A stretch of DNA of 9,071 nt, taken from contig WHTL01000153.1 of assembly GCA_009377735.1 (NCBI GenBank), forward strand, positions 1 to 9,071, read 5' to 3'. Made by a program: the position numbers and the translations under genes. The notes beneath the pieces are model-generated. The model saw only the letters and a list, made by a program, of their open reading frames with translations. It was not told the DNA's origin and ran no database searches. Positions 1 to 5,258 of the stretch are shown here, in pieces. The first letter of the stretch is position 1, and every line of letters begins with the position of its first letter. Source of the DNA: Acidimicrobiia bacterium. GTDB lineage: Bacteria > Actinomycetota > Acidimicrobiia > Spongiisociales > ZC4RG35.

Positions 1-23
1 CACATCTCGACGACCAGTCATCA

Positions 24-86
24 CCGCTCGCGGCGTCCTCCTCCTAGGAGCACCGCAACGGGTGCGCCTTCGTCGTGCGTCCTTGC
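24..86 (+). repeat. 63-bp structured core repeat, copy 1
   Basis: This stretch aligns without gaps to 945-1007 at 54 of 63 positions, counted by eye. It holds a perfect 10-bp palindrome, CTCCTAGGAG (41-50), then a hairpin with stem GCACC (50-54) / GGTGC (61-65) and loop GCAACG. GCGTCCT occurs near both ends (33-39 and 77-83). It lies past the end of ppgK. Similarity to the other copy weakens after 86, but both keep a GC-rich inverted repeat next (GCGGC/GCCGC at 89-105 here) and CACACCA plus CTAG further on (126-132 and 138-141). The full element may therefore run to about 141 and start before the window. I infer a member of an interspersed repeat family. Confidence 0.7.
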
Positions 87-137
87 GAGCGGCGCGCCTG
101 GCCGCCGATCTGCACAACGGCATTCCACACCAGCCTC

Positions 138-875
138 CTAGGTTTGGGTAGCCGCCATGGCAGCACCAACTATCCCCGCTTGGTTCCCCATCGTGGCCGG
201 CACCACCGGCGGGTCCGTTCCGAGAAACTCCGAAAATCGGTGGAACTTCTTAGAGATGCCCCCGCCGATGATGAACAGGTCCGGCGAAAACAGCATGTCT
301 AGATGCCGGAGCAGGACCCCAACCCGCGGCCCCCACTCCTCGTAGGAGAGCTGCTCCGTCTTTCGAACCTTGGACGAAGCCCAACTCTCCACGGGATCGT
401 GACCATCCAGCTCGAGATGTCCCAGCTCCGTGTTGGGAACCAGCCTTCCGTCTACGATCAGTGCGCTGCCGATCCCTGTGCCGAGCGTGAGGAGAAGGAC
501 GACACCGTCGTGATCGGCCGCCGCCCCGAACTTCTCCTCGGCGATTCCGGCGGCGTCGGCATCGTTGAGCATGGCGACTTCCACCCCGAGGATCCTGGAG
601 AATATCTCGCGGGCAGGGGCACCAATCCAGCTGTCATCGACGTTGGCGGCGCTCAGGGTCACCCCGTGTCGGACCACGGCCGGAAAACAGATTCCCACCC
701 GTTCCGGGCCGTCGAAACGTTTATGAAGCTGGCGAACTACCTCACCCACCGCCTCCGGAGACGACGGCTTGGGCGTCTTCACCCGTTCCCGTTCTGTGAC
801 CAGTACGCCCTTTTCCACATCAACCAACGCTGCCTTGATCCCAGAACCGCCAATATCGACACCAAGTACTGTCAT
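138..875 (-). CDS. ppgK: Polyphosphate glucokinase (ROK family)
   Basis: A 245-residue ROK-family sugar kinase that phosphorylates glucose to glucose-6-phosphate in the cytoplasm. The polyphosphate-using subgroup takes polyphosphate and often ATP as donor. Visible marks: the N-terminal phosphate-binding DIGGSGIK (7-14), PAVVRHGVTLSAANVDDSWIG (65-85) typical of polyphosphate glucokinases, the catalytic Asp in LNDADAAG (about residue 105), LGTGIGSA (131-138), and TELGHLELDG (149-158) followed by the subgroup's VRK...LSYEEW segment. The zinc-binding CxCGxxGC of other ROK proteins is absent, as expected. The family is usually about 250-270 residues, so this is full length. I chose ATG at 875 because DIGG should lie near the N-terminus. 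The frame stays open to 1010, but only through repeat DNA. No Shine-Dalgarno is visible, and TACGAT 8 nt upstream suggests a leaderless mRNA. The stop codon shares the CTAG at 138-141. Confidence 0.93.
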   Translation of the reverse strand: MTVLGVDIGGSGIKAALVDVEKGVLVTERERVKTPKPSSPEAVGEVVRQLHKRFDGPERVGICFPAVVRHGVTLSAANVDDSWIGAPAREIFSRILGVEVAMLNDADAAGIAEEKFGAAADHDGVVLLLTLGTGIGSALIVDGRLVPNTELGHLELDGHDPVESWASSKVRKTEQLSYEEWGPRVGVLLRHLDMLFSPDLFIIGGGISKKFHRFSEFLGTDPPVVPATMGNQAGIVGAAMAATQT

Positions 876-883
876 GAGCGGGG

Positions 884-889
884 ATCGTA
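884..889 (-). promoter_or_regulatory. Candidate -10 box for leaderless ppgK
   Basis: On the minus strand TACGAT fits the actinobacterial -10 consensus TAnnnT. It ends 8 nt before the ppgK ATG, which would put the transcription start at or next to the start codon. The interval has no purine-rich ribosome-binding site. The -35 region would fall within the terminal inverted repeat of the adjacent element and shows no clear TTGAC-like match. This is inference from spacing only. Confidence 0.33.
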
Positions 890-944
890 GCGACGCTAGT
901 GGTGTGGCCTCGAAATAGCTACGCAGTCTCGCCGGGCCTAGACG

Positions 945-1007
945 CCGCTTGCTGCGTCCTCGTCCTAGACGCACCGCATTGGGTGCGCCTTCGTGCTGCG
1001 TCCTTGC
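945..1007 (+). repeat. 63-bp structured core repeat, copy 2
   Basis: This is the partner of 24-86. Hairpin A is CGTC-CTA-GACG (961-971). Hairpin B is CGCACC (970-975) / GGTGCG (982-987) with loop GCATTG. Ten bases, GCTGCGTCCT, repeat directly on either side of the hairpins (951-960 and 995-1004). Five of the nine differences from copy 1 fall in the hairpin region, two of them in the loop of hairpin B. The three in hairpin A shift its pairing register but leave a hairpin. It lies inside the inverted-repeat-bounded element at 896-1063. Confidence 0.7.
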
Positions 1008-1013
1008 CATCGA

Positions 1014-1029
1014 CGCCGATGCCTCGGCG
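1014..1029. other. Hairpin beyond the serB 3' end
   Basis: A perfect 6-bp stem, CGCCGA / TCGGCG, encloses TGCC. It lies inside the 896-1063 element, 66 bp past the serB stop codon. No T-run follows on either strand, so it is not a canonical intrinsic terminator, though it could protect or pause the serB transcript. The first repeat copy has a comparable but unrelated GC-rich inverted repeat in the equivalent place. Confidence 0.5.
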
Positions 1030-1095
1030 ACACCGCGGCATCAATCCGAGGACACACCACTAGGAATAGGTGGAAACGGCCCCCAGAAACAGGAG

Positions 1096-2304
1096 TCACA
1101 CCGGGGGGAGGCCCTCTATTTGGACGGGCTCGGGGTCGTCGGCGTCCTCGACGTCCTCTCGGTGGACACCGAGCATGAACAGGATGGCATCCAGATAAGG
1201 CACATTGACGGCCGTGTCGGCCACCTCACGCACCACGGGCTTAGCGTTGAAGGCGATCCCGAGACCGGCCACCGCCAGCATATCGATATCGTTGGCGCCG
1301 TCGCCAATGGCGACCACCTGATCGAGAGGGATGCCCTCGGCTTCGGCTAGCTCCCCGACTATCTCTGCCTTGCGGCCACGGTCGACGATGCGACCGGTGA
1401 GCTGGCCGGTGACCCTGCCTTCGACGATCTCGAGCTCGTTGGCAACGACATGATCGACCCCCAAGTCCGCTCCGATGGCGTCGGCGACAATGGTGAACCC
1501 CCCTGAGATCATGGCGGTGCGCATACCCGCTCTTTTCAGCGTGCGAACGAAGGTACGCGCCCCGGGGGTGAGGGTGACCCGCTCCACCACCCGTTCGATC
1601 CCCTCGATATCGAGATCCTTGAGCAGTGCCACTCGGTGCGTGAGCGAATCGCCGAAGTCCATGGCGCCCTCCATGGCCGACATGGTTATCTTCTCGACCT
1701 CATCTAAGACTCCCGCCTCTTCGGCGAGCAGGTTGATCACTTCGTCCTGAATGAGGGTGGAGTCGACATCGACGACGACGAGGCGTTTGGTGCGGCGCTC
1801 CAGGGACCGTTCCTGGACGGCAACGTCGACACTCTGCTCGGATGCTGCCTTTCCCAGGCGGGTCCGGATCTCATCGAGATCTCCGCCCACCACGGTCAAC
1901 TCGTAGGAGACGACCGGATAGCGGGAAAGCCTTTCTATTCGGTCGATGTTTCCACCGCTCTCCGCTACGGCTTCGGCAATTGCGCCAAAGGCGGCCGGGC
2001 CGATCCGAGGTGCAATGATGGTCACCACGACCATCCCCCGTCGGTGTCTTCTCGGGGTTTCTTCGATCGAGTCGAAGTCGACATCGAGTCCCTGCTCCCA
2101 TCCGAAAAAGAGAAGGTCCTTGACAGATGACGGTCCCTCCGGAACAGAGAAGACGACATCGAGGGTGAGTCGACCCCTGATCACCATCTGCTCCACATCA
2201 TGCACATCCGCCTCCGAGGCGGAGAGCACCTCCATGAGACCGGCCGTGATCCCGGGTCGGTCGGCACCGGAGACACGCATGAGTATCGGTCGGGCGGCAG
2301 CCAT
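1096..2304 (-). CDS. serB: Phosphoserine phosphatase SerB, double-ACT form
   Basis: A 402-residue HAD-superfamily enzyme that hydrolyses O-phospho-L-serine, the last step of serine synthesis. The N-terminal ~165 residues look like two ACT-type amino-acid-binding domains, beginning RVSGADRPGI and VVVTIIAPRIG. The phosphatase domain carries the catalytic DVDST (about 179-183), the SGG motif (about 267), a conserved Lys near 312, and GDGANDIDM (334-342), followed by LGIAFNAKP. Length and layout match mycobacterial SerB2, where the ACT region senses serine. I chose ATG at 2304 because it aligns residue for residue with the SerB2 N-terminus as I recall it, and TACGCT lies 7 nt upstream as a leaderless -10. 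An in-frame TTG at 2328, with GGTGGG before it, would add eight residues. The acidic C-terminal tail is unremarkable. ppgK follows on the same strand. Confidence 0.95.
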   Translation of the reverse strand: MAAARPILMRVSGADRPGITAGLMEVLSASEADVHDVEQMVIRGRLTLDVVFSVPEGPSSVKDLLFFGWEQGLDVDFDSIEETPRRHRRGMVVVTIIAPRIGPAAFGAIAEAVAESGGNIDRIERLSRYPVVSYELTVVGGDLDEIRTRLGKAASEQSVDVAVQERSLERRTKRLVVVDVDSTLIQDEVINLLAEEAGVLDEVEKITMSAMEGAMDFGDSLTHRVALLKDLDIEGIERVVERVTLTPGARTFVRTLKRAGMRTAMISGGFTIVADAIGADLGVDHVVANELEIVEGRVTGQLTGRIVDRGRKAEIVGELAEAEGIPLDQVVAIGDGANDIDMLAVAGLGIAFNAKPVVREVADTAVNVPYLDAILFMLGVHREDVEDADDPEPVQIEGLPPV

Positions 2305-2311
2305 CAGCGCC

Positions 2312-2317
2312 AGCGTA
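2312..2317 (-). promoter_or_regulatory. Candidate -10 box for leaderless serB
   Basis: On the minus strand TACGCT fits TAnnnT and ends 7 nt before the ATG at 2304, the spacing expected when transcription starts at the start codon. There is no Shine-Dalgarno at a usable distance from that ATG. If translation instead starts at TTG 2328, this box is coding and not a promoter. Confidence 0.3.
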
Positions 2318-2331
2318 ATCCCCGCCAACTA

Positions 2332-2350
2332 TCCCACCGATATCGGGGGA
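2332..2350 (-). promoter_or_regulatory. Palindromic hairpin at the serB start region
   Basis: An outer stem TCCC/GGGA encloses the perfect palindrome CCGATATCGG (2337-2346), with one unpaired position on each side. It covers the GGTGGG that would be the ribosome-binding site for the TTG start at 2328. It also lies at about the -35 region of the candidate leaderless promoter. It could be an operator or an RNA structure that hides the ribosome-binding site. The pairing is visible, and the role is inference. Confidence 0.35.
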
Positions 2351-2377
2351 CCCTCCGGGATTCTCACTTCGGACCAG

Positions 2378-2396
2378 GTGGGCCTCACCAGGCCAC
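2378..2396 (-). other. Hairpin upstream of serB
   Basis: A stem of seven pairs, GTGG(G)CCT against AGGCCAC with one bulged G, closes the loop CACC. It lies 74 bp upstream of the serB ATG. It would be in the serB leader only if transcription starts further upstream than the leaderless site. No poly-T follows on the minus strand. Confidence 0.35.
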
Positions 2397-2526
2397 CACT
2401 TCCAAATCGCCAAGGCAGAGGCCGTGCAGATGCCGTGATGGCAAGCGGGAAGCAGTATCGAGCGCCAACCGTATCACTTGCACACCCCAACATCCAGGCG
2501 AGACACCAGCACGAAAACACACCGAA

Positions 2527-2545
2527 CCCGACACCCACCCGACCC
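2527..2545 (-). other. G-quadruplex motif in the serB/pepN gap
   Basis: The minus strand reads GGGTCGGGTGGGTGTCGGG: four G-triplets with loops of 2, 1 and 4 nt. This meets the canonical four-run rule, and the short loops favour a parallel fold. It lies about 170 bp upstream of pepN on the template strand and about 220 bp upstream of serB on the non-template strand, within an A+C-rich plus-strand tract. Confidence 0.6.
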
Positions 2546-2576
2546 ACGACAGACAGAAACAGACATGCGGAGGTGA

Positions 2577-2594
2577 GGTCGGACGGCCCCGACC
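2577..2594. other. Hairpin 1 of the pepN upstream cluster
   Basis: A perfect 6-bp inverted repeat, GGTCGG / CCGACC, with a 6-nt loop (ACGGCC). It is the first of three consecutive hairpins between the A+C-rich tract and pepN. No T-run follows. Confidence 0.45.
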
Positions 2595-2621
2595 ACGCGA
2601 GAAGCGAAGAAGAGGCAGCCG

Positions 2622-2646
2622 TGGGGGTCTGGAGGCAGAGCCCCCA
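2622..2646. other. Hairpin 2 of the pepN upstream cluster, G/C-run stem
   Basis: The stem pairs TGGGGG (2622-2627) with CCCCCA (2641-2646) and TCTG (2628-2631) with CAGA (2636-2639), leaving one bulged G (2640) and a GAGG loop. With ten pairs it is the most stable structure I find in the window. G-run/C-run hairpins of this sort recur between genes in many actinobacteria. It has no T-tract, so if it stops transcription it is not by the classical intrinsic mechanism. Confidence 0.6.
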
Positions 2647-2656
2647 GAAATCATAG

Positions 2657-2686
2657 GGCCCGGGAGCCGATAACATCCGTCGGGCC
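2657..2686 (+). promoter_or_regulatory. Inverted repeat around a candidate pepN -10 box
   Basis: GGCCCG (2657-2662) and CGGGCC (2681-2686) form a perfect 6-bp inverted repeat. Between them TAACAT (2671-2676) fits the actinobacterial TAnnnT -10 box and lies 38 nt before the pepN start, leaving room for a short leader with the ribosome-binding site. No convincing -35 is seen. The arms could be an operator over the promoter. Confidence 0.35.
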
Positions 2687-2700
2687 AACCAATTCTCCCT

Positions 2701-2706
2701 AAGGGG
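2701..2706 (+). promoter_or_regulatory. Ribosome-binding site of pepN
   Basis: AAGGGG lies 8 nt before GTG 2715, a normal Shine-Dalgarno spacing. It supports the GTG start, which begins the protein 18 residues before the conserved strand YRIHLEPN. Confidence 0.6.
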
Positions 2707-2714
2707 CTAATTCT

Positions 2715-5255
2715 GTGACCAAGGACTACCGACTACCCACCAACGTTATACCCAGCGCCTACCGCATCCATCTCGAGCCGAATCTCGAGGCGGCGTCATT
2801 CACCGGGCATGTCTCCATCGACGTTGAGGCCGATCAACCAAGGCGCGAGATTACGCTCAACGCCATCGAGTTGGATCTCACCACCGCCAAAGTCAGCGCT
2901 GGAGATGACTCCCAGGTCGCCGAGATCAGCCTCGACGAGGAACTGGAGAGGGCAACGCTCACGCTGTCAGAGCCCATCGAGGGGGCGGCCGTTGTCGACA
3001 TCGATTTCACCGGGGTACTGAACGACCAGCTCAAGGGTTTCTATCTATCCACCTTCACCGACGTCGACGGTGTGGAACAGAACATCGCAACCACCCAGTT
3101 CGAGTCGACCGATGCCCGTCGGGCGTTCCCCTGCTGGGACGAGCCGGCGTTCAAGGCCACCTTCCAGACCACATTGGTGGTTCCCGACGACCTCATGGCG
3201 ATCACCAACACCTCCGAAGAGTCACGCACAAACCGCGACGACGGCCGGGTCGAGATCCAGTTTGGTGAAACCATGAAGATGTCGACCTATCTGGTTGCAT
3301 TCGTGGTGGGACCATTCGAAGCCACCGATCCAATTGACGTGAACGGGACCCCGTCGCGGATCGTCGTCCCGCGCGGCAAGCTCGCACTCACGCCATATGC
3401 AGAGAAGGTGGCAGAGTTCTGCCTCGATTATCTTGAGAACTACTACGACATCCCCTATCCGGGCGGCAAGGTCGACCACGTCGCCATCCCCGATTTCAGC
3501 TTCGGAGCAATGGAGAACACGGGATGCATCACCTACCGGGAGCAAGCCCTCCTCCTGGACGAGGAGAAGGCGTCTCAATCGGAGAAGGAACGCATTCTCG
3601 ATGTCGTCGGCCACGAACTCGCCCATCAATGGTTCGGCAACCTGGTCACCATGGAATGGTGGGAGGGGATATGGCTCAACGAGGCTTTCGCCAGCTTCAT
3701 GGAGATGAAGGCGACCAACTCCGCCCGCCCCGATTGGAAGCGCTGGTTGAGCTTTGCTGCCATCGAACGGCCCTGGGCCTATCACACCGACCAGCTGATC
3801 AATACCAGACCCGTCGAGTTCGAAGTTCTCTCCCCCGCCGATGCCGAGGAGATGTTCGACGCACTCACCTACGGGAAGGGCTCGGCGGTCCTCCGGATGA
3901 TCGAACAGTTCATCGGCGAGGGCGCCTTCCGAACGGGTGTGGGACAGTATCTCCGCACCCACGCCTACGACAACACTGTCACCAGGGATCTCTGGAACGC
4001 TCTCGACAAGGCCACGCCGCAGTGGCCGGTCGGCTCGATCATGGACACCTGGATCCTTCAGGCGGGTTTCCCGGAGGTTTCGGTCGAGGCCACCGATACC
4101 GGCGTACGACTCACCCAAAATCGCTATTTAGTGATACCCCAGGACGACGACACCATGTGGCAGATCCCAATGCGTATCGCCGGGGAGGTCGATGGGGACA
4201 CCTTCGATGAGGCGGTGCTACTTACCGAGAAGCACACCGACGTAGACATGGCCGGCCGTCCGACTTGGGTCAATGTCAACAGTGGGGGTGATGGGTTCTA
4301 TCGCACCAGCTACGACGACGCCCTCACCCAGGCCCTTGGTGCCAGACTCGATGAGCTTGCCCCCGTGGAACGATACGTCCTCGCCTCCGATACCTGGGCG
4401 CAGGTCAGGTCGGGTGCGACCGGTGTTGAGGTCTTCTTGGATCTGGCTCTTGAGTATGGTGACGAGACGGAACCGGCGGTCTGGGGCGCAGTCCTCGGCG
4501 GTCTCGGCGCCATCTCCCATCATCTCGTTTCGGACGAAGACAGAAACCGATACTCAAGCTACGTGACCGACCTGGTATCGCCCTTGGCCGAACGTCTCGG
4601 GTGGGAGGTCGGACCGGACGAGGATGACCTCACCCGGAGCCTGCGCGGGCGAATCCTGGGGGCGCTGGGGGTAATGGGAGACCATGCGCCCACCCAGGAG
4701 CGCGCCGGTGAGATGGTCGATCGAGTTCTGAGCGGTGAGACTGGGATTGACCCCGAGTTGGCTCAAGCGAGTCTCGGTATCGTGGCCCACAGAGGCAAGG
4801 AAAGCGATCTCGATCGCCTCTGGATCGCTTTCGAGGAAGCCACCGACCCCCAGGCGAAACGTCGCTACCAGAATGCCATTGGATCCTTCGACAACGATGA
4901 GGCCGTTGCAAGAGCTCTCGACGGTATCGCCGACGGGACGGTGAAGTCCCAGGACTCGGCATTGGTGGTGATGAACCTCCTAGGGAACCGAAAGTCCGGT
5001 CCCGCTGCGTGGCAACGCCTCGCCGAACGGTGGGACGAATTGGTGGAGACGATGCCGTCGCCCCTCCGACCACGGATCGCCACCGCCACCGCGGCACTCT
5101 CCCATCCGAAGGTGGCAGAGACCATCCCATCGTTCCTGGAGGCACTGGATTGGCCGAATGCAGTCAAGACCATTCCCCAGGCCATCGAAACTCTCCAGGC
5201 AAATGTCCAACTCCGCGAACGGGAGACCGATGCCGTGTCGGAGTATCTGAGATAG
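2715..5255 (+). CDS. pepN: Aminopeptidase N, M1 family zinc metallopeptidase
   Basis: An 846-residue M1 aminopeptidase that removes N-terminal amino acids from peptides, probably in the cytoplasm, as no signal peptide or membrane segment is visible. The N-terminal beta-rich domain occupies about residues 1-200. The substrate-binding GAMEN is at 264-268. The zinc site is HELAH (300-304) with the third ligand Glu323 in WLNEAFASF. His300, His304 and Glu323 bind zinc, and Glu301 is the general base. Tyr386 in LTYGKGSAVL fits the transition-state tyrosine. The rest, from about 520, is a long helical ERAP1-C-like domain. The length is close to that of actinobacterial PepN proteins (about 850-860). 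No key residue is missing. The GTG start has an AAGGGG site 8 nt upstream. It stands alone on this strand, converging on the peptide importer operon 3 bp away, so it may act on imported peptides without being co-transcribed. Confidence 0.96.
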   Translation: MTKDYRLPTNVIPSAYRIHLEPNLEAASFTGHVSIDVEADQPRREITLNAIELDLTTAKVSAGDDSQVAEISLDEELERATLTLSEPIEGAAVVDIDFTGVLNDQLKGFYLSTFTDVDGVEQNIATTQFESTDARRAFPCWDEPAFKATFQTTLVVPDDLMAITNTSEESRTNRDDGRVEIQFGETMKMSTYLVAFVVGPFEATDPIDVNGTPSRIVVPRGKLALTPYAEKVAEFCLDYLENYYDIPYPGGKVDHVAIPDFSFGAMENTGCITYREQALLLDEEKASQSEKERILDVVGHELAHQWFGNLVTMEWWEGIWLNEAFASFMEMKATNSARPDWKRWLSFAAIERPWAYHTDQLINTRPVEFEVLSPADAEEMFDALTYGKGSAVLRMIEQFIGEGAFRTGVGQYLRTHAYDNTVTRDLWNALDKATPQWPVGSIMDTWILQAGFPEVSVEATDTGVRLTQNRYLVIPQDDDTMWQIPMRIAGEVDGDTFDEAVLLTEKHTDVDMAGRPTWVNVNSGGDGFYRTSYDDALTQALGARLDELAPVERYVLASDTWAQVRSGATGVEVFLDLALEYGDETEPAVWGAVLGGLGAISHHLVSDEDRNRYSSYVTDLVSPLAERLGWEVGPDEDDLTRSLRGRILGALGVMGDHAPTQERAGEMVDRVLSGETGIDPELAQASLGIVAHRGKESDLDRLWIAFEEATDPQAKRRYQNAIGSFDNDEAVARALDGIADGTVKSQDSALVVMNLLGNRKSGPAAWQRLAERWDELVETMPSPLRPRIATATAALSHPKVAETIPSFLEALDWPNAVKTIPQAIETLQANVQLRERETDAVSEYLR

Positions 5256-5258
5256 CAA

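Larger units (their letters stand above)
896..1063. mobile_element. MITE-like element with 17-bp terminal inverted repeats
   Basis: The left end CTAGTGGTGTGGCCTCG (896-912) and right end CGAGGACACACCACTAG (1047-1063) are inverted repeats matching at 16 of 17 positions. The element is 168 bp and has no credible ORF. Inside are the 63-bp core shared with 24-86 and a further hairpin at 1014-1029. It fills most of the serB-ppgK gap, starting 32 bp after the serB stop and ending 20 bp before the ppgK start. Without it the genes would be about 53 bp apart. No target duplication is visible outside CTAG. CTAG could itself be a 4-bp duplicated target, leaving 13-bp ends that begin TGGTGTGG. No transposase lies in the window, so I infer a non-autonomous element or a REP-like extragenic repeat. 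Confidence 0.6.
2305..2714. other. Gene-free divergent region between serB and pepN
   Basis: About 410 bp separate the divergent starts of serB and pepN. The frames that stay open here, including a minus-strand one from TTG 2688 to 2329, start badly and have improbable Trp/Cys-rich composition, so I do not call them genes. On the plus strand about 2470-2565 is rich in A and C and poor in T, with a quadruplex motif on the other strand. From 2577 to 2686 come three hairpins in a row toward pepN, and two more lie near serB. The region probably holds both promoters and leader RNA structure. I recognise no known riboswitch class. Confidence 0.6.

Noticed and set aside
1..137. tRNA or small gene at the left edge
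   Set aside because: No cloverleaf or CCA-type end is visible. The plus-strand 75-codon frame lies over the repeat and the ppgK 3' end.
303..890. 195-codon plus-strand frame opposite ppgK
   Set aside because: It is a shadow of the conserved ROK kinase on the other strand and shows no protein motif.
945..1007. Integron attC site
   Set aside because: Hairpins are present, but there is no GTTRRRY core site and no integrase or cassette array.
24..1007. CRISPR-like repeats
   Set aside because: There are only two copies, about 920 bp apart with a gene between them, and no cas genes.
876..1010. In-frame 45-residue N-terminal extension of ppgK
   Set aside because: It runs through the repeat element and its inverted-repeat end, is Arg-rich, and precedes the DIGG motif that should lie at the N-terminus.
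2622..2646. Intrinsic terminator
   Set aside because: The stem is strong but no T-run follows on either strand, and it lies upstream of, not after, the nearest genes.
2329..2688. Minus-strand 119-codon open frame in the serB/pepN gap
   Set aside because: It begins with TTG, has an odd Trp/Cys/Gly-rich composition produced by the GT-rich strand, covers the quadruplex and hairpins, and resembles no family I know.
3222..4118. 298-codon open frame antisense to pepN
   Set aside because: It is a frame shadow of a well-conserved gene in GC-rich DNA, lying opposite the GAMEN and zinc-site region of pepN.
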